Assembly (NCBI RefSeq): GCF_900094585.1
Contig: NZ_FMAG01000003.1
Coordinates: 62,001-126,000, forward strand
Length of the DNA stretch: 64,000 nt
Source: Martinezella multihospitum
GTDB taxonomy: Bacteria; Pseudomonadota; Alphaproteobacteria; Rhizobiales; Rhizobiaceae
Direction: 5' to 3'
The translations under genes were made by a program, and so were the position numbers. A model generated the notes under the pieces. It was not told the DNA's origin and did no database searches. It saw only the letters and a program-made list of their open reading frames with translations. This document shows, piece by piece, positions 8,911-17,311 of the stretch. The stretch's first letter is position 1. Every line of letters begins with the position of its first letter.

Positions 8911-8934
8911 AAAAACCCCGGGCCTGCCGGGGTT
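8911..8934 (-). terminator. Rho-independent terminator of ettA
   Basis: Read on the minus strand, an 8-bp stem AACCCCGG / CCGGGGTT with a 5-nt loop is followed by a run of T. It begins 25 bp after the ettA stop. Confidence 0.85.
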
Positions 8935-8958
8935 CTCCATAACGAAAAGACAGCAAAC

Positions 8959-10608
8959 TTATCGTGTCAGGCGTTTGTGCGCCTGGCTGCCCGGATTGAG
9001 AGCATCGGGGCCGAGGCGGCGGATCTTATCCTGCTCGTAATCTTCGAAATTGCCTTCGAACCATTCGACATGGCCTTCGCCTTCAAAGGCCAGGATATGC
9101 GTCGCCAGACGGTCGAGGAACATGCGATCGTGGCTAATGATGATGGCGCAGCCGGCGAAGTTTTCGAGCGCGCTTTCCAGCGCCCCCAGCGTTTCCGTAT
9201 CGAGGTCGTTGGTCGGTTCGTCGAGCAGAAGCACGTTGCCGCCAGCCTTCAACATCTTGGCCAGGTGAACGCGGTTGCGCTGACCGCCAGAGAGATTGCC
9301 GACCTTCTGCTGCTGATCGCCGCCCTTGAAGTTAAAGGCACCGCAATAGGCGCGCGAGTTCATGTCGAACTTGCCGAGCTTGATGACTTCGGCACCGCCG
9401 GAAATTTCCTCCCATACCGTCTTATTGCCATCAAGCGCGTCGCGGCTCTGGTCGACATAGCTGAGATGCACCGTCTCGCCGATGCGGATCGAACCGGCAT
9501 CCGGCTTTTCCTGCCCAGTGATCATCTTGAACAGGGTCGTCTTGCCGGCGCCGTTCGGGCCGATGATGCCGACGATGCCGCCGGGCGGCAGCTTGATCGA
9601 CAGATCATTGACCAGGGTGCGGCCTTCGAAACCCTTGGTGATGCCCTCCATCTCGATCACCACCTGGCCGAGACGCTCGCTGACAGGAATGATGATCTGC
9701 GCATCACCGGGACGCTGATTTTCGGCAGCATCGACCAGCTGTTCGTAAGCATTGATACGCGCCTTGGACTTGGCTTGACGGGCCTTGGGGCTGGAGGCGA
9801 TCCATTCCTGTTCGCGGCTGATTGCCTTCTGACGGCCGGCTTCTTCGCGGGCTTCCTGCTGCATGCGCTTGGCCTTGGCCCGCAGATAGGCGGAATAGTT
9901 GCCTTCGTAGGGAATGCCACGGCCGCGGTCGAGTTCGAGAATCCAGCCGGTAACATTGTCGAGGAAGTAGCGGTCGTGGGTGATCATCATCACGGCACCC
10001 GGATAGTCGCGCAGGTGCTTTTCCAGCCAGGCAATGGTCTCAGCGTCGAGATGGTTGGTCGGTTCGTCGAGCAGCAGCAGGTCCGGCTGAGAGAGAAGCA
10101 GGCGGCAAAGCGCGATACGGCGGCGCTCACCACCGGAAAGGCTGGTGACTTCGGCATCGCGCGGCGGGCAGCACAACGCTTCCATCGCCATCTCGACCTG
10201 GCTTTCCAGATCCCAGAGATTCTGGCTGTCGATGATGTCCTGGAGCTTGGCGCCCTCTTCCGCCGTCTCGTCGGAATAGTTCATCATCAATTCGTTGTAG
10301 CGATTGAGGATTTCGGTTTTCTTGGCAACGCCTTCCATGACGTTTTCGAACACCGTCTTGTTGGGATCGAGCTGAGGCTCCTGCGCCAGGTAACCAATGG
10401 TCGCGCCTTCGGCCAGCCAGGCTTCGCCGGTATATTCCTTGTCGAGACCTGCCATGATGCGCAGCACGGTCGATTTACCCGCGCCGTTCGGACCGAGAAT
10501 ACCGATCTTGGCGTCGGGATAGAAGGAGAGATGGATATTCTCGAGGATCTTCTTGGCGCCATAGGACTTATTCAGTCCGGCCATATGATAAATAAACTGA
10601 CGTGCCAT
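8959..10608 (-). CDS. ettA: EttA, ABC-F energy-dependent translational throttle protein
   Basis: A cytosolic ABC-F ATPase that binds the ribosomal E site and gates entry into elongation according to the ATP/ADP ratio. Two ABC domains are in tandem without membrane segments. The first has G-P-N-G-A-G-K-S-T near residue 40 and L-S-G-G-E-R-R-R with L-L-L-L-D-E-P-T-N-H-L-D. The second has G-P-N-G-A-G-K-T-T and L-S-G-G-Q-R-N-R. The long linker and the arm insertion in domain 1 fit EttA rather than Uup. The start M-A-R-Q-F-I-Y-H-M at 10608 gives 549 residues, close to the ~555 of E. coli EttA; an in-frame ATG at 10638 is less likely. Confidence 0.95.
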   Translation of the reverse strand: MARQFIYHMAGLNKSYGAKKILENIHLSFYPDAKIGILGPNGAGKSTVLRIMAGLDKEYTGEAWLAEGATIGYLAQEPQLDPNKTVFENVMEGVAKKTEILNRYNELMMNYSDETAEEGAKLQDIIDSQNLWDLESQVEMAMEALCCPPRDAEVTSLSGGERRRIALCRLLLSQPDLLLLDEPTNHLDAETIAWLEKHLRDYPGAVMMITHDRYFLDNVTGWILELDRGRGIPYEGNYSAYLRAKAKRMQQEAREEAGRQKAISREQEWIASSPKARQAKSKARINAYEQLVDAAENQRPGDAQIIIPVSERLGQVVIEMEGITKGFEGRTLVNDLSIKLPPGGIVGIIGPNGAGKTTLFKMITGQEKPDAGSIRIGETVHLSYVDQSRDALDGNKTVWEEISGGAEVIKLGKFDMNSRAYCGAFNFKGGDQQQKVGNLSGGQRNRVHLAKMLKAGGNVLLLDEPTNDLDTETLGALESALENFAGCAIIISHDRMFLDRLATHILAFEGEGHVEWFEGNFEDYEQDKIRRLGPDALNPGSQAHKRLTR

Positions 10609-10734
10609 AGCTTGGGTTACTCCACGGACGGATAACATTGCGAATTGTGCCGCTATGTAGGCGAAACCCGGCCCTCGGGCAACGGCGAAACCTTGTCCGA
10701 GGGCATTTATCCGCGTCGCAAAGACCGAATTAGG

Positions 10735-11481
10735 CTAGAAACCGGCCGCGTCCACCACGCCGCGATCGCAGCCGAAGGCGGTGCTGCCAGCACCTTGGAT
10801 CAATTTGGCAAGCCGCGGCCCGTTGCCCTGCTGCGGATCGATCGCATCTTCGGAAAGACCAATGGTCAGCTCGGAAATCATCCTGACATTGCCAACCCGA
10901 CGGCAGCTCATCTTGATGCGTGCATTGGCGCCTTCGCCAAAACTCTGGTCAAAGGCGGCCTTGATGCTTTCCGCATCCAGTTCCTTGCCGATATTCTGGG
11001 CGAAGAGATCGCGCACGGCAGACGTATTAAGTTCTGCGATCAGCCCGGCGGCGATGGAGAAATATTGGTCGGCGCTGAGCTTGGTGCAAGTGCCGTGCTT
11101 GATCCATTCATGCCGCTCGAGGCCCGATTGCGTGCCCGGCATGGCCTTATCCAGCTTAGCCTTCACGTCTTGGGAAAGCTGCACGGCAGGCAGGTCCTTC
11201 CAGTCGCGCCCACGATCCGCCTGCTTCAAATCGTCGGAAACATCGCAATATTCCTGCCGCATCGGCCAGAGACCATGCAGCGAGAAGTTCGTAGCATCGT
11301 GATTGTCCGACGACTGGTTCCGGCATTCCGCCTTCTTCTGGTTCGTCTCGCAAAATGCCGGCTCCCAGCTTGCCGCCAGGATAAAGCGCGTCCGCCCGCG
11401 GCTATGTTCCTGCGCCATGGCGCCAGCCGCCGTCCCGACCGAAAGGAACACAACCGCTAATACCCGAAGCCAATGCTTCAT
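10735..11481 (-). CDS. Ribonuclease T2 family protein, secreted/periplasmic
   Basis: Endoribonuclease that cleaves RNA through 2',3'-cyclic phosphates. Both catalytic blocks are intact: CAS1 S-L-H-G-L-W-P at residues 67-73 (His69) and CAS2 H-E-W-I-K-H-G-T-C at 124-132 (Glu125, His129). An N-terminal Sec signal peptide ends at A-M-A-Q (residue 24), and several Cys pairs fit a disulfide-bonded periplasmic enzyme. GGAGGT lies directly before the ATG at 11481, which is why the in-frame ATG at 11493 is rejected. Product 248 residues. It is a single gene, with periplasmic RNA scavenging the likely role. Confidence 0.92.
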   Translation of the reverse strand: MKHWLRVLAVVFLSVGTAAGAMAQEHSRGRTRFILAASWEPAFCETNQKKAECRNQSSDNHDATNFSLHGLWPMRQEYCDVSDDLKQADRGRDWKDLPAVQLSQDVKAKLDKAMPGTQSGLERHEWIKHGTCTKLSADQYFSIAAGLIAELNTSAVRDLFAQNIGKELDAESIKAAFDQSFGEGANARIKMSCRRVGNVRMISELTIGLSEDAIDPQQGNGPRLAKLIQGAGSTAFGCDRGVVDAAGF

Positions 11482-11646
11482 TCGTACCTCCAACTAGAAC
11501 ATTATGGGAACAAATAAGCAGTTTGATCGAACGGGCGCAATGCTGAATCGCAGCGCTCGGAAAGATTTATTTCTGTGAGCTTTACCACCTATCCATTGCA
11601 ATCGGGCGGATGATAACCTTTCGTCCCACTGGGGAGGAACGAATAT

Positions 11647-12579
11647 ATGTTCGCCGAGACGCAGCGCCTGAAAAGCCCGACGGGTGCAACCCTTGCCTAT
11701 CATCATCTGCCGGCGGTAACCGATGCTCGCGGCATCCTGCTGATATCGCACGGTCTCGCCGAGCATTCCCGTCGATACGAGGCCTTTGCGAAGGTGATGG
11801 CGGGCCGAGGCTTTCATGTCTATGCCCACGATCATCGTGGCCATGGCGAGACGACCGCCCCTGATGCCCCCATCGGCCGCTTTGCCCGGAGAAATGGTGT
11901 CGAACAGGTGATCGCCGACGTGCTCGCCATGCGCGAGCTTGCCGCAGCCGCCTATCCGGGTCTGCCGATCATCCTGTTCGGGCATTCCATGGGCGGATTG
12001 ATCAGCCTGAACACCGTCGTCACGTATCCGGACAAGTTCGATGCGGTCACCGTCTGGAATTCCAATTTCAATCCAGGCCTCGCCGGTCGTGCTGCTCAAC
12101 TCATCCTCAAAACGGAGCGCATGTTCAAGGGGTCGGACGTCCCGAGCGGGCCGCTGCCGAAACTGACCTTCGGCACCTGGGGCAAATCGATCGCCAATCG
12201 CCGCACCGATTTCGACTGGCTCTCGCGCATTCCGGAGCAGGTGGACAAATACATCGCCGATCCGCTTTGCGGCTTCGATGCCTCTGTCTCGCTCTGGCTC
12301 GACCTGTTCGAGTTGACCTTTCGCGCGCCGCAAAGACCCCATCTCGACCGTCTCCGGCGTGACCTGCCGATCCATCTCGTCGGCGGCGGCAAGGATCCGG
12401 CGACCGACAATGCGAAAGCGATCTCCTGGCTGGCAAATCATTTGAAAAGAGCCGGCTTCTCTCGTATCACCACTGAGATCTATCCCGACATGCGGCACGA
12501 GACGCTCAACGAAATCGGTGCCGAGGAAGCCATTTCCCACTTTGCCGACTGGTGCAGAGCGGTGGTGGCGAAGACCTGA
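11647..12579 (+). CDS. Alpha/beta hydrolase (monoacylglycerol-lipase / lysophospholipase-like, S33-type)
   Basis: A 310-residue Hydrolase_4 protein. Seen: oxyanion-hole region L-L-I-S-H-G-L-A-E-H-S (31-41), H-D-H-R-G-H-G (61-67), nucleophile elbow G-H-S-M-G-G with Ser114, and a late Asp-His pair (V-G-G-G-K-D-P; M-R-H-E). No signal peptide, so probably cytosolic; the substrate is likely an acyl ester or lipid but is not determined. GGGGAGGAA precedes the ATG. It heads a four-gene unit: the EamA gene starts 19 bp later, the CoA-transferase 14 bp after that, and the ThDP enzyme overlaps. Confidence 0.88.
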   Translation: MFAETQRLKSPTGATLAYHHLPAVTDARGILLISHGLAEHSRRYEAFAKVMAGRGFHVYAHDHRGHGETTAPDAPIGRFARRNGVEQVIADVLAMRELAAAAYPGLPIILFGHSMGGLISLNTVVTYPDKFDAVTVWNSNFNPGLAGRAAQLILKTERMFKGSDVPSGPLPKLTFGTWGKSIANRRTDFDWLSRIPEQVDKYIADPLCGFDASVSLWLDLFELTFRAPQRPHLDRLRRDLPIHLVGGGKDPATDNAKAISWLANHLKRAGFSRITTEIYPDMRHETLNEIGAEEAISHFADWCRAVVAKT

Positions 12580-12598
12580 TTCTCAAGGAAATTCCGTA

Positions 12599-13558
12599 AT
12601 GAACACCTCCAGCGGCTCCTCGGTCCGATTGCCGCAATCGGAGCTGACCTTCGGCTTGATGATGATGTTCATCTCGGTCGTCCTCTCGCCGATCATGGAT
12701 ATCTTCTCCAAACTCGCGGCAACCACCATTCCGCCGGCGGAAGTCACCGCTGCACGCTTCATCTTTCAGTCGCTCTTTGCCCTGCCAATGATGGCCTTGC
12801 GCGGGCAGTGGGGCGTATGGTCGTGGCGCCATAGCGGCGTGCACGCGATCCGCGCCGCCCTTTTGACGCTGTCCATGGTCTCGTTCGTGACCGCGCTGCA
12901 GGTGATGGAAGTGGCCGATGCCATTGCCATCTTTTTCGTCGAGCCGATGATGCTAACCATCCTCAGCAGTATATTCCTCAAAGAAACCATTGGCTGGCGT
13001 CGTTACACGGCCTGCGCGGTCGGCTTTCTTGGAGCCATGCTAATCATCCAGCCGAGCTTTCAGGAAGTCGGTTTCGTTGCCCTGTTGCCCGTCGTCACAG
13101 CACTCTGCGTTGCGGTTTATGTGATGATCACGCGCGTCGCATCCCACACCGAAGATGCGTGGCCGCTGCAGTTCCAAACGGGCCTATGGGGTATAGGTTT
13201 CAGTCTGATCCTGCTTGGCATCGGCAAGGCGACGGGATCTGCAATTCTTTATCCGGTTATTCCGGATCTGACGGCAATGCTCTATTTGCTCGGCGTCGGC
13301 GCGACTGCAGCGGCCTCCGGCATCCTGACGGTCTATGCCTATCGCGCAGTACAAGCCTCGACGCTTGCGCCGCTGCAGTATTTCGAGATCGTCTCGGCCA
13401 CCATCTTCGGCTGGCTCGTCTTCCATAACTTCCCGGATGCGATCAAATGGCTTGGTATCCTCATCATCATGGGCTCCGGGCTTTACATCCTCTGGCGCGA
13501 GCGGCGCTTTGCTTCCAAGCCCGTATCCGATACATCTGAAACTGCATTCACGCCGTAA
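12599..13558 (+). CDS. EamA/DMT-superfamily transporter
   Basis: Ten hydrophobic helices in two EamA repeats, 319 residues, inner membrane. The start at 12599 has AAGGAA upstream and gives the expected short hydrophilic N-terminus; upstream in-frame codons back to 12518 lie inside the hydrolase gene and are rejected. It sits between an alpha/beta hydrolase (19 bp) and a CoA-transferase (14 bp), so it probably moves a substrate or product of that pathway. Some EamA proteins of this subtype (F-V-T-A-L-Q-V-M-E-V-A-D-A segment) are annotated as S-adenosylmethionine or metabolite carriers, but no substrate can be assigned here. Confidence 0.87.
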   Translation: MNTSSGSSVRLPQSELTFGLMMMFISVVLSPIMDIFSKLAATTIPPAEVTAARFIFQSLFALPMMALRGQWGVWSWRHSGVHAIRAALLTLSMVSFVTALQVMEVADAIAIFFVEPMMLTILSSIFLKETIGWRRYTACAVGFLGAMLIIQPSFQEVGFVALLPVVTALCVAVYVMITRVASHTEDAWPLQFQTGLWGIGFSLILLGIGKATGSAILYPVIPDLTAMLYLLGVGATAAASGILTVYAYRAVQASTLAPLQYFEIVSATIFGWLVFHNFPDAIKWLGILIIMGSGLYILWRERRFASKPVSDTSETAFTP

Positions 13559-13572
13559 GCGAGTGGATCGAC

Positions 13573-14775
13573 ATGACAGAACAAAAGACCAAGAAACCTC
13601 CGCTGTCCGGTATTCGCGTCATCGAGCTTGCCCGCGTCCTTGCTGGCCCCTGGGCCGGACAGATGCTGGCCGATCTCGGGGCCGATGTCATCAAGGTGGA
13701 AAATCCCGACGGCGGCGACGATACGCGCCAATGGGGGCCGCCCTTCGTCGAGGGCAAGGATGGCGAAAATCTCTCGGCCGCCTATTACCATTCCGCCAAT
13801 CGCGGCAAGCGCTCCATCACCGCCGATCTCAAGACCGAGGAAGGACAGGAACTGATGCGCCGCCTGGTGAAAACGGCCGACGTGGTGATCGAGAACTTCA
13901 AGCTCGGCGGGCTGATCAAATACGGGCTGGACTACAACAGCCTGAAGAAGATCAATCCTCGCATCGTCTACTGCTCGATCACCGGCTTCGGGCAGACCGG
14001 CCCCTATGCCAATCTCGCGGGCTACGACTATATCGTCCAGGGCATGTCCGGTTTCATGTCGATCACAGGCGAGCCGGACGGGCAGCCGGTGAAGGCGGGG
14101 GTCGCAATCGCCGATATATTCACCGGCATCTATGCCGTCTCGGCAATCGAGGCCGGCCTTATTCATGCCCTGAAGACAGGCGAAGGACAGCTCATCGACA
14201 TGGCGCTGCTCGACGTTCAATCCGCCGTGCTTGCCAATCAGAATATGAACTATCTGATTTCGGGTAAGCCACCGGTACGTCTCGGCAACGCCCACCCGAA
14301 CATCTCACCCTATGAAGTCGTGCCCACCGCCGATGGCTACCTCATTCTTGCCGTTGGCAATGACGGTCAGTTCCGTCGCCTCTGCGCCATTCTCGGCCTC
14401 GATACCCATGCTGACGACGAGCGCTATGCGACCAACAAGGCCCGCGTCGCTAATCGCGATGAGGTGCGAGCCTTCATATCGGCCAAGACTTTGACCTGGA
14501 ACAAGGCAGAGCTGCTGAAGGCCTGCGAGGATAATGCCGTCCCGGCGGGCGCCATCAACACCATCGAGGACATGTTCGCCGATCCGCAGATTGTGGCGCG
14601 CGGCCTCAGGGTCGATCTCGAAGATGGCGCCGGCACCGTCATTCCAAGCGTTCGCACGCCAATCGTGCTGTCGGAGACGCCGTTGGCCTATACGCGGCCG
14701 AGCCCGCGTCTCGGCGAACATCAGGAGGAAGTTCTGGCCGAATTGGCGGAACTGGAGGGAAAGGCGAGGACATGA
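13573..14775 (+). CDS. CaiB/BaiF class III CoA-transferase
   Basis: Transfers CoA between acyl-CoA and a carboxylic acid through acyl-aspartate intermediates. The 400 residues match the family. The N-terminal V-I-E-L-A-R-V-L-A-G-P and the K-V-E-N-P block are conserved, and Asp181 in A-D-I-F-T-G is the candidate nucleophile. Its stop overlaps the next gene's ATG (ATGA), so it is coupled to a ThDP-dependent enzyme. A class III CoA-transferase plus a ThDP enzyme is the layout of formyl-CoA transferase/oxalyl-CoA decarboxylase, but neither protein can be assigned to oxalate by eye. The substrate is unknown. Confidence 0.9.
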   Translation: MTEQKTKKPPLSGIRVIELARVLAGPWAGQMLADLGADVIKVENPDGGDDTRQWGPPFVEGKDGENLSAAYYHSANRGKRSITADLKTEEGQELMRRLVKTADVVIENFKLGGLIKYGLDYNSLKKINPRIVYCSITGFGQTGPYANLAGYDYIVQGMSGFMSITGEPDGQPVKAGVAIADIFTGIYAVSAIEAGLIHALKTGEGQLIDMALLDVQSAVLANQNMNYLISGKPPVRLGNAHPNISPYEVVPTADGYLILAVGNDGQFRRLCAILGLDTHADDERYATNKARVANRDEVRAFISAKTLTWNKAELLKACEDNAVPAGAINTIEDMFADPQIVARGLRVDLEDGAGTVIPSVRTPIVLSETPLAYTRPSPRLGEHQEEVLAELAELEGKART

Positions 14776-16430
14776 AGCGAACGGGCGGGCAACTCATCGT
14801 CGAGGCTTTAAAGGCAAATGGCGTGCAGCGCATGTCCTGCGTGCCGGGGGAGAGCTTTCTTGCGGTGCTCGATGCGCTGCATGACAGCGATATCCAGGTT
14901 CTCGTCTGTCGCCAGGAGGGCGGCGCGGCGATGATGGCGGATACCTGGGGCCGATTGACCGGCGAACCCGGCATCTGCATGGTCACCCGTGGCCCCGGCG
15001 CCACCAATGCCTCCGCTGGGCTTCACATAGCTCGGCAGGATTCGATCCCGATGATCCTGTTCATCGGCCAGGTCCAGCGCGATGCCCGCGAGCGCGAAGC
15101 CTTTCAGGAAGTCGAGTTTCGTCGCGCCTTTACCGAATTCGCCAAATGGATCGGCGAGATCGACGATGCCGCCCGTATCCCGGAATTCGTCACCCGCGCC
15201 TTTGCTGTGGCAACATCGGGTCGGCCTGGTCCAGTCGTGCTGACCTTGCCTGAAGACATGCTCCGCGATGAAGTCGAGGCGCCGGAAGCCTTGCCTTACG
15301 TCCCGGTCGCCGCCCATCCGGGCCGCAATCAGCTTGCCGATCTCCGCCAGCGCCTCGCGGCTGCAGAACGACCGATGGTCATCCTCGGCGGCACGCGCTG
15401 GAATGAAGAAGCGGTTGCCGGCGTCAGGCAGTTCGCAGAACGTTTCAAGCTGCCCGTCGGCTGCTCCTTCCGCCGGCAGATGCTGTTCGACCATCTGCAT
15501 CCCAATTATGCCGGCGATGTCGGCATCGGCATCAACCCGGCGTTGGCAAAGGAGATCAAGGAAGCAGACCTGCTGATCCTCCTCGGCGGCCGCCTCTCCG
15601 AAATGCCGTCCTCCGGCTACACGCTGGTCGATATCCCCTACCCGCGCCAGCGGCTCGTCCACGTTCATCCCGATCCCTCGGAACTCGGCCGCGTATACCG
15701 CCCAGATCTGGCGATCTGCGCCAGCCCGGCGGATTTTGTTGCGGCTCTGGCGGAACTCGATGCGCCAACCGCGACACCATGGGCCGAGCGCACGGAACGC
15801 ATGCGCGCGGCCTATCTCACCTGGTCGAAAACACCGGAAAAAAGCCCCGGCACGGTTCACATGGGCCGCATCATGGATTGGATCGAAGCCAATACCGCTG
15901 ACGATACGATCTTCACCAACGGCGCCGGCAATTATGCGACCTGGCTCCACCGTTTCCACCGCTTCCGCCGCTTCAATACACAGTCCGCACCCACCTCCGG
16001 CTCGATGGGTTACGGCCTGCCGGCAGCGGTCGCCGCAAAACAACTCTTTCCCGAACGTGAAGTGATCTGCTTTGCCGGCGACGGCTGTTTCATGATGCAC
16101 GGCCAGGAATTCGCGACCGCCGTCCAATACGGGCTGCCACTCATCGCGCTCGTCATCAATAACGGCATGTACGGCACTATCCGCATGCATCAGGAACGGG
16201 AATATCCCGGCCGCGTCAGCGGCACGGCACTCGACAATCCGGATTTCGCAGCCCTTGCCCGTGCTTATGGCGGCCACGGCGAAACCGTGAAGGCGACGGA
16301 AGAATTCGGCCCGGCATTCGAGCGGGCACGCGCCAGCGGCAAGCCGGCCATCATCGAGATCGCGCTCGATCCGGAAGCCATCACACCTTCCCGCACCCTG
16401 ACGGAAATCGCGCAAACAAAAGGCCGGTGA
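14772..16430 (+). CDS. Thiamine-diphosphate-dependent enzyme (acetolactate synthase / 2-oxoacid decarboxylase superfamily)
   Basis: 552 residues with the three usual domains: N-terminal PYR domain with the cofactor-activating Glu49 (C-R-Q-E-G-G-A-A), a central domain, and a C-terminal PP domain with G-D-G near residue 436 and N-N-G-M-Y-G-T near 464 as the metal/diphosphate motif. The ligase, lyase or decarboxylase function is not distinguishable by motif alone. Anabolic acetolactate synthase is unlikely because no regulatory small subunit adjoins and a CoA-transferase is coupled upstream. A terminator begins inside the last codons. Confidence 0.88.
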   Translation: MKRTGGQLIVEALKANGVQRMSCVPGESFLAVLDALHDSDIQVLVCRQEGGAAMMADTWGRLTGEPGICMVTRGPGATNASAGLHIARQDSIPMILFIGQVQRDAREREAFQEVEFRRAFTEFAKWIGEIDDAARIPEFVTRAFAVATSGRPGPVVLTLPEDMLRDEVEAPEALPYVPVAAHPGRNQLADLRQRLAAAERPMVILGGTRWNEEAVAGVRQFAERFKLPVGCSFRRQMLFDHLHPNYAGDVGIGINPALAKEIKEADLLILLGGRLSEMPSSGYTLVDIPYPRQRLVHVHPDPSELGRVYRPDLAICASPADFVAALAELDAPTATPWAERTERMRAAYLTWSKTPEKSPGTVHMGRIMDWIEANTADDTIFTNGAGNYATWLHRFHRFRRFNTQSAPTSGSMGYGLPAAVAAKQLFPEREVICFAGDGCFMMHGQEFATAVQYGLPLIALVINNGMYGTIRMHQEREYPGRVSGTALDNPDFAALARAYGGHGETVKATEEFGPAFERARASGKPAIIEIALDPEAITPSRTLTEIAQTKGR

Positions 16431-16450
16431 GCGCGAGCCCACCGGCCTTT
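16419..16450. terminator. Bidirectional terminator overlapping the ThDP-enzyme stop codon
   Basis: An 11-bp perfect stem AAAGGCCGGTG / CACCGGCCTTT with a 10-nt loop. The ThDP gene's TGA (16428-16430) sits at the end of the left arm. The structure lies between convergent genes and has A/T runs on both sides. Confidence 0.8.
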
Positions 16451-16471
16451 CCAAAACACGGATCGCGCGAC

Positions 16472-16813
16472 TTAGAGCGCCGCCGTCACGATGAATTCGA
16501 CCTTGTACTTCGGCGCTGCAAGCTTGGCTTCGCTGGTCGCACGGGCCGGCGTGTTCGCCGGGTCGACCCAGGCTTCCCAGGCAGCATTCATTTCGGCGAA
16601 GTAGGAAATGTCGGAGAGGTAGATGAGCGTCTGCAGGATCTTCGACTTGTTGGAGCCGGCTGCAGCGAGCAGGCGATCGACTTCAGCCAGTGCCGACTTG
16701 CACTGATCCGTGACGCTTTCGCCTTCGCCAACCTGGCCGGCGAGATAAACGGTGTTGCCGTGGATGACAGCGCCGCTCATGCGGGCGCCAACGTCGATAC
16801 GCTTGATGCTCAT
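16472..16813 (-). CDS. RidA/YjgF-YER057c family protein
   Basis: 113 residues; family members form trimers and hydrolyse reactive enamine/imine intermediates released by PLP enzymes. The start at 16813 has AGGAGAAAACC just upstream; in-frame codons to 16861 lack a ribosome site. The protein shows the family glycine pattern (G-N-T-V-Y-L-A-G-Q-V-G) and a C-terminal block ending in V-E-F-I-V-T-A-A. The canonical RidA catalytic Arg position near residue 105 reads A-P-K-Y-K-V-E, so it may belong to an Rid1-7 subgroup rather than archetypal RidA. A DUF442 gene lies just upstream on the same strand. Confidence 0.85.
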   Translation of the reverse strand: MSIKRIDVGARMSGAVIHGNTVYLAGQVGEGESVTDQCKSALAEVDRLLAAAGSNKSKILQTLIYLSDISYFAEMNAAWEAWVDPANTPARATSEAKLAAPKYKVEFIVTAAL

Positions 16814-16900
16814 GGTTTTCTCCTGATGTTGTTCTTCGATAGGTAAAAGGGCATGACCCATGGCCTGCCCTGGGATCCAAAAGGCCGGGGGAGGACCCGT

Positions 16901-17239
16901 TCAGCCGCGGATGTGATGCGTCTTCTGATAGATCGCCGTCGAGCGCGCGCCGGAGCGGCAATAGCCGAGCATCGGCCGCGGAAACTCGTCCAGCGCATCG
17001 ACCATGCCCTGCACCGCCTCTTCCGTCACACCCATGGGCCCGACGGGCACATGGGTGATTTCCAGGCCGAGCTCCTTGGCACGCGCCTCGATGAGACCAA
17101 ACGACGTCTGATCCGGGCTTTCGCCATCGGGGCGATGGCAGACGATGGACTTGAACCCCATGGCCTTGATCTGGTCGAGATCATCAACGGTGATCTGGCC
17201 GGATACCGAGTATTCGTCGTCGATCGGGCGGATATCCAT
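16901..17239 (-). CDS. DUF442 / TIGR01244-type (Blh-like) phosphatase-fold protein
   Basis: A 112-residue single-domain protein. Cys94 and Arg99 in Y-C-R-S-G-A-R-S form the Cys-(X)4-Arg loop seen in the Blh/DUF442 family, related to dual-specificity phosphatases and often found beside or fused to sulfur-metabolism beta-lactamase-fold enzymes. No such partner is adjacent here; the next gene downstream is a RidA homologue 88 bp away. Cytosolic by absence of a signal sequence. The true reaction (phosphatase or sulfur transfer) is not settled for the family. Confidence 0.82.
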   Translation of the reverse strand: MDIRPIDDEYSVSGQITVDDLDQIKAMGFKSIVCHRPDGESPDQTSFGLIEARAKELGLEITHVPVGPMGVTEEAVQGMVDALDEFPRPMLGYCRSGARSTAIYQKTHHIRG

Positions 17240-17311
17240 GGTTCATGTCCTCTCTAAAACCGTGGCCTTGATCTACGCCGCCATACGGCAAGCGTCAACC
17301 GCGACACGCGC

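Noticed and set aside
8887..10635. 582-codon open frame antisense to ettA
   Set aside because: High-GC codon use on the opposite strand leaves a long open frame; the ettA frame has full ABC-F motifs while the antisense frame has none.
14808..16454. 548-codon open frame antisense to the ThDP-enzyme gene
   Set aside because: Shadow of a gene with intact cofactor motifs; no ribosome site or recognisable domain in the antisense frame.
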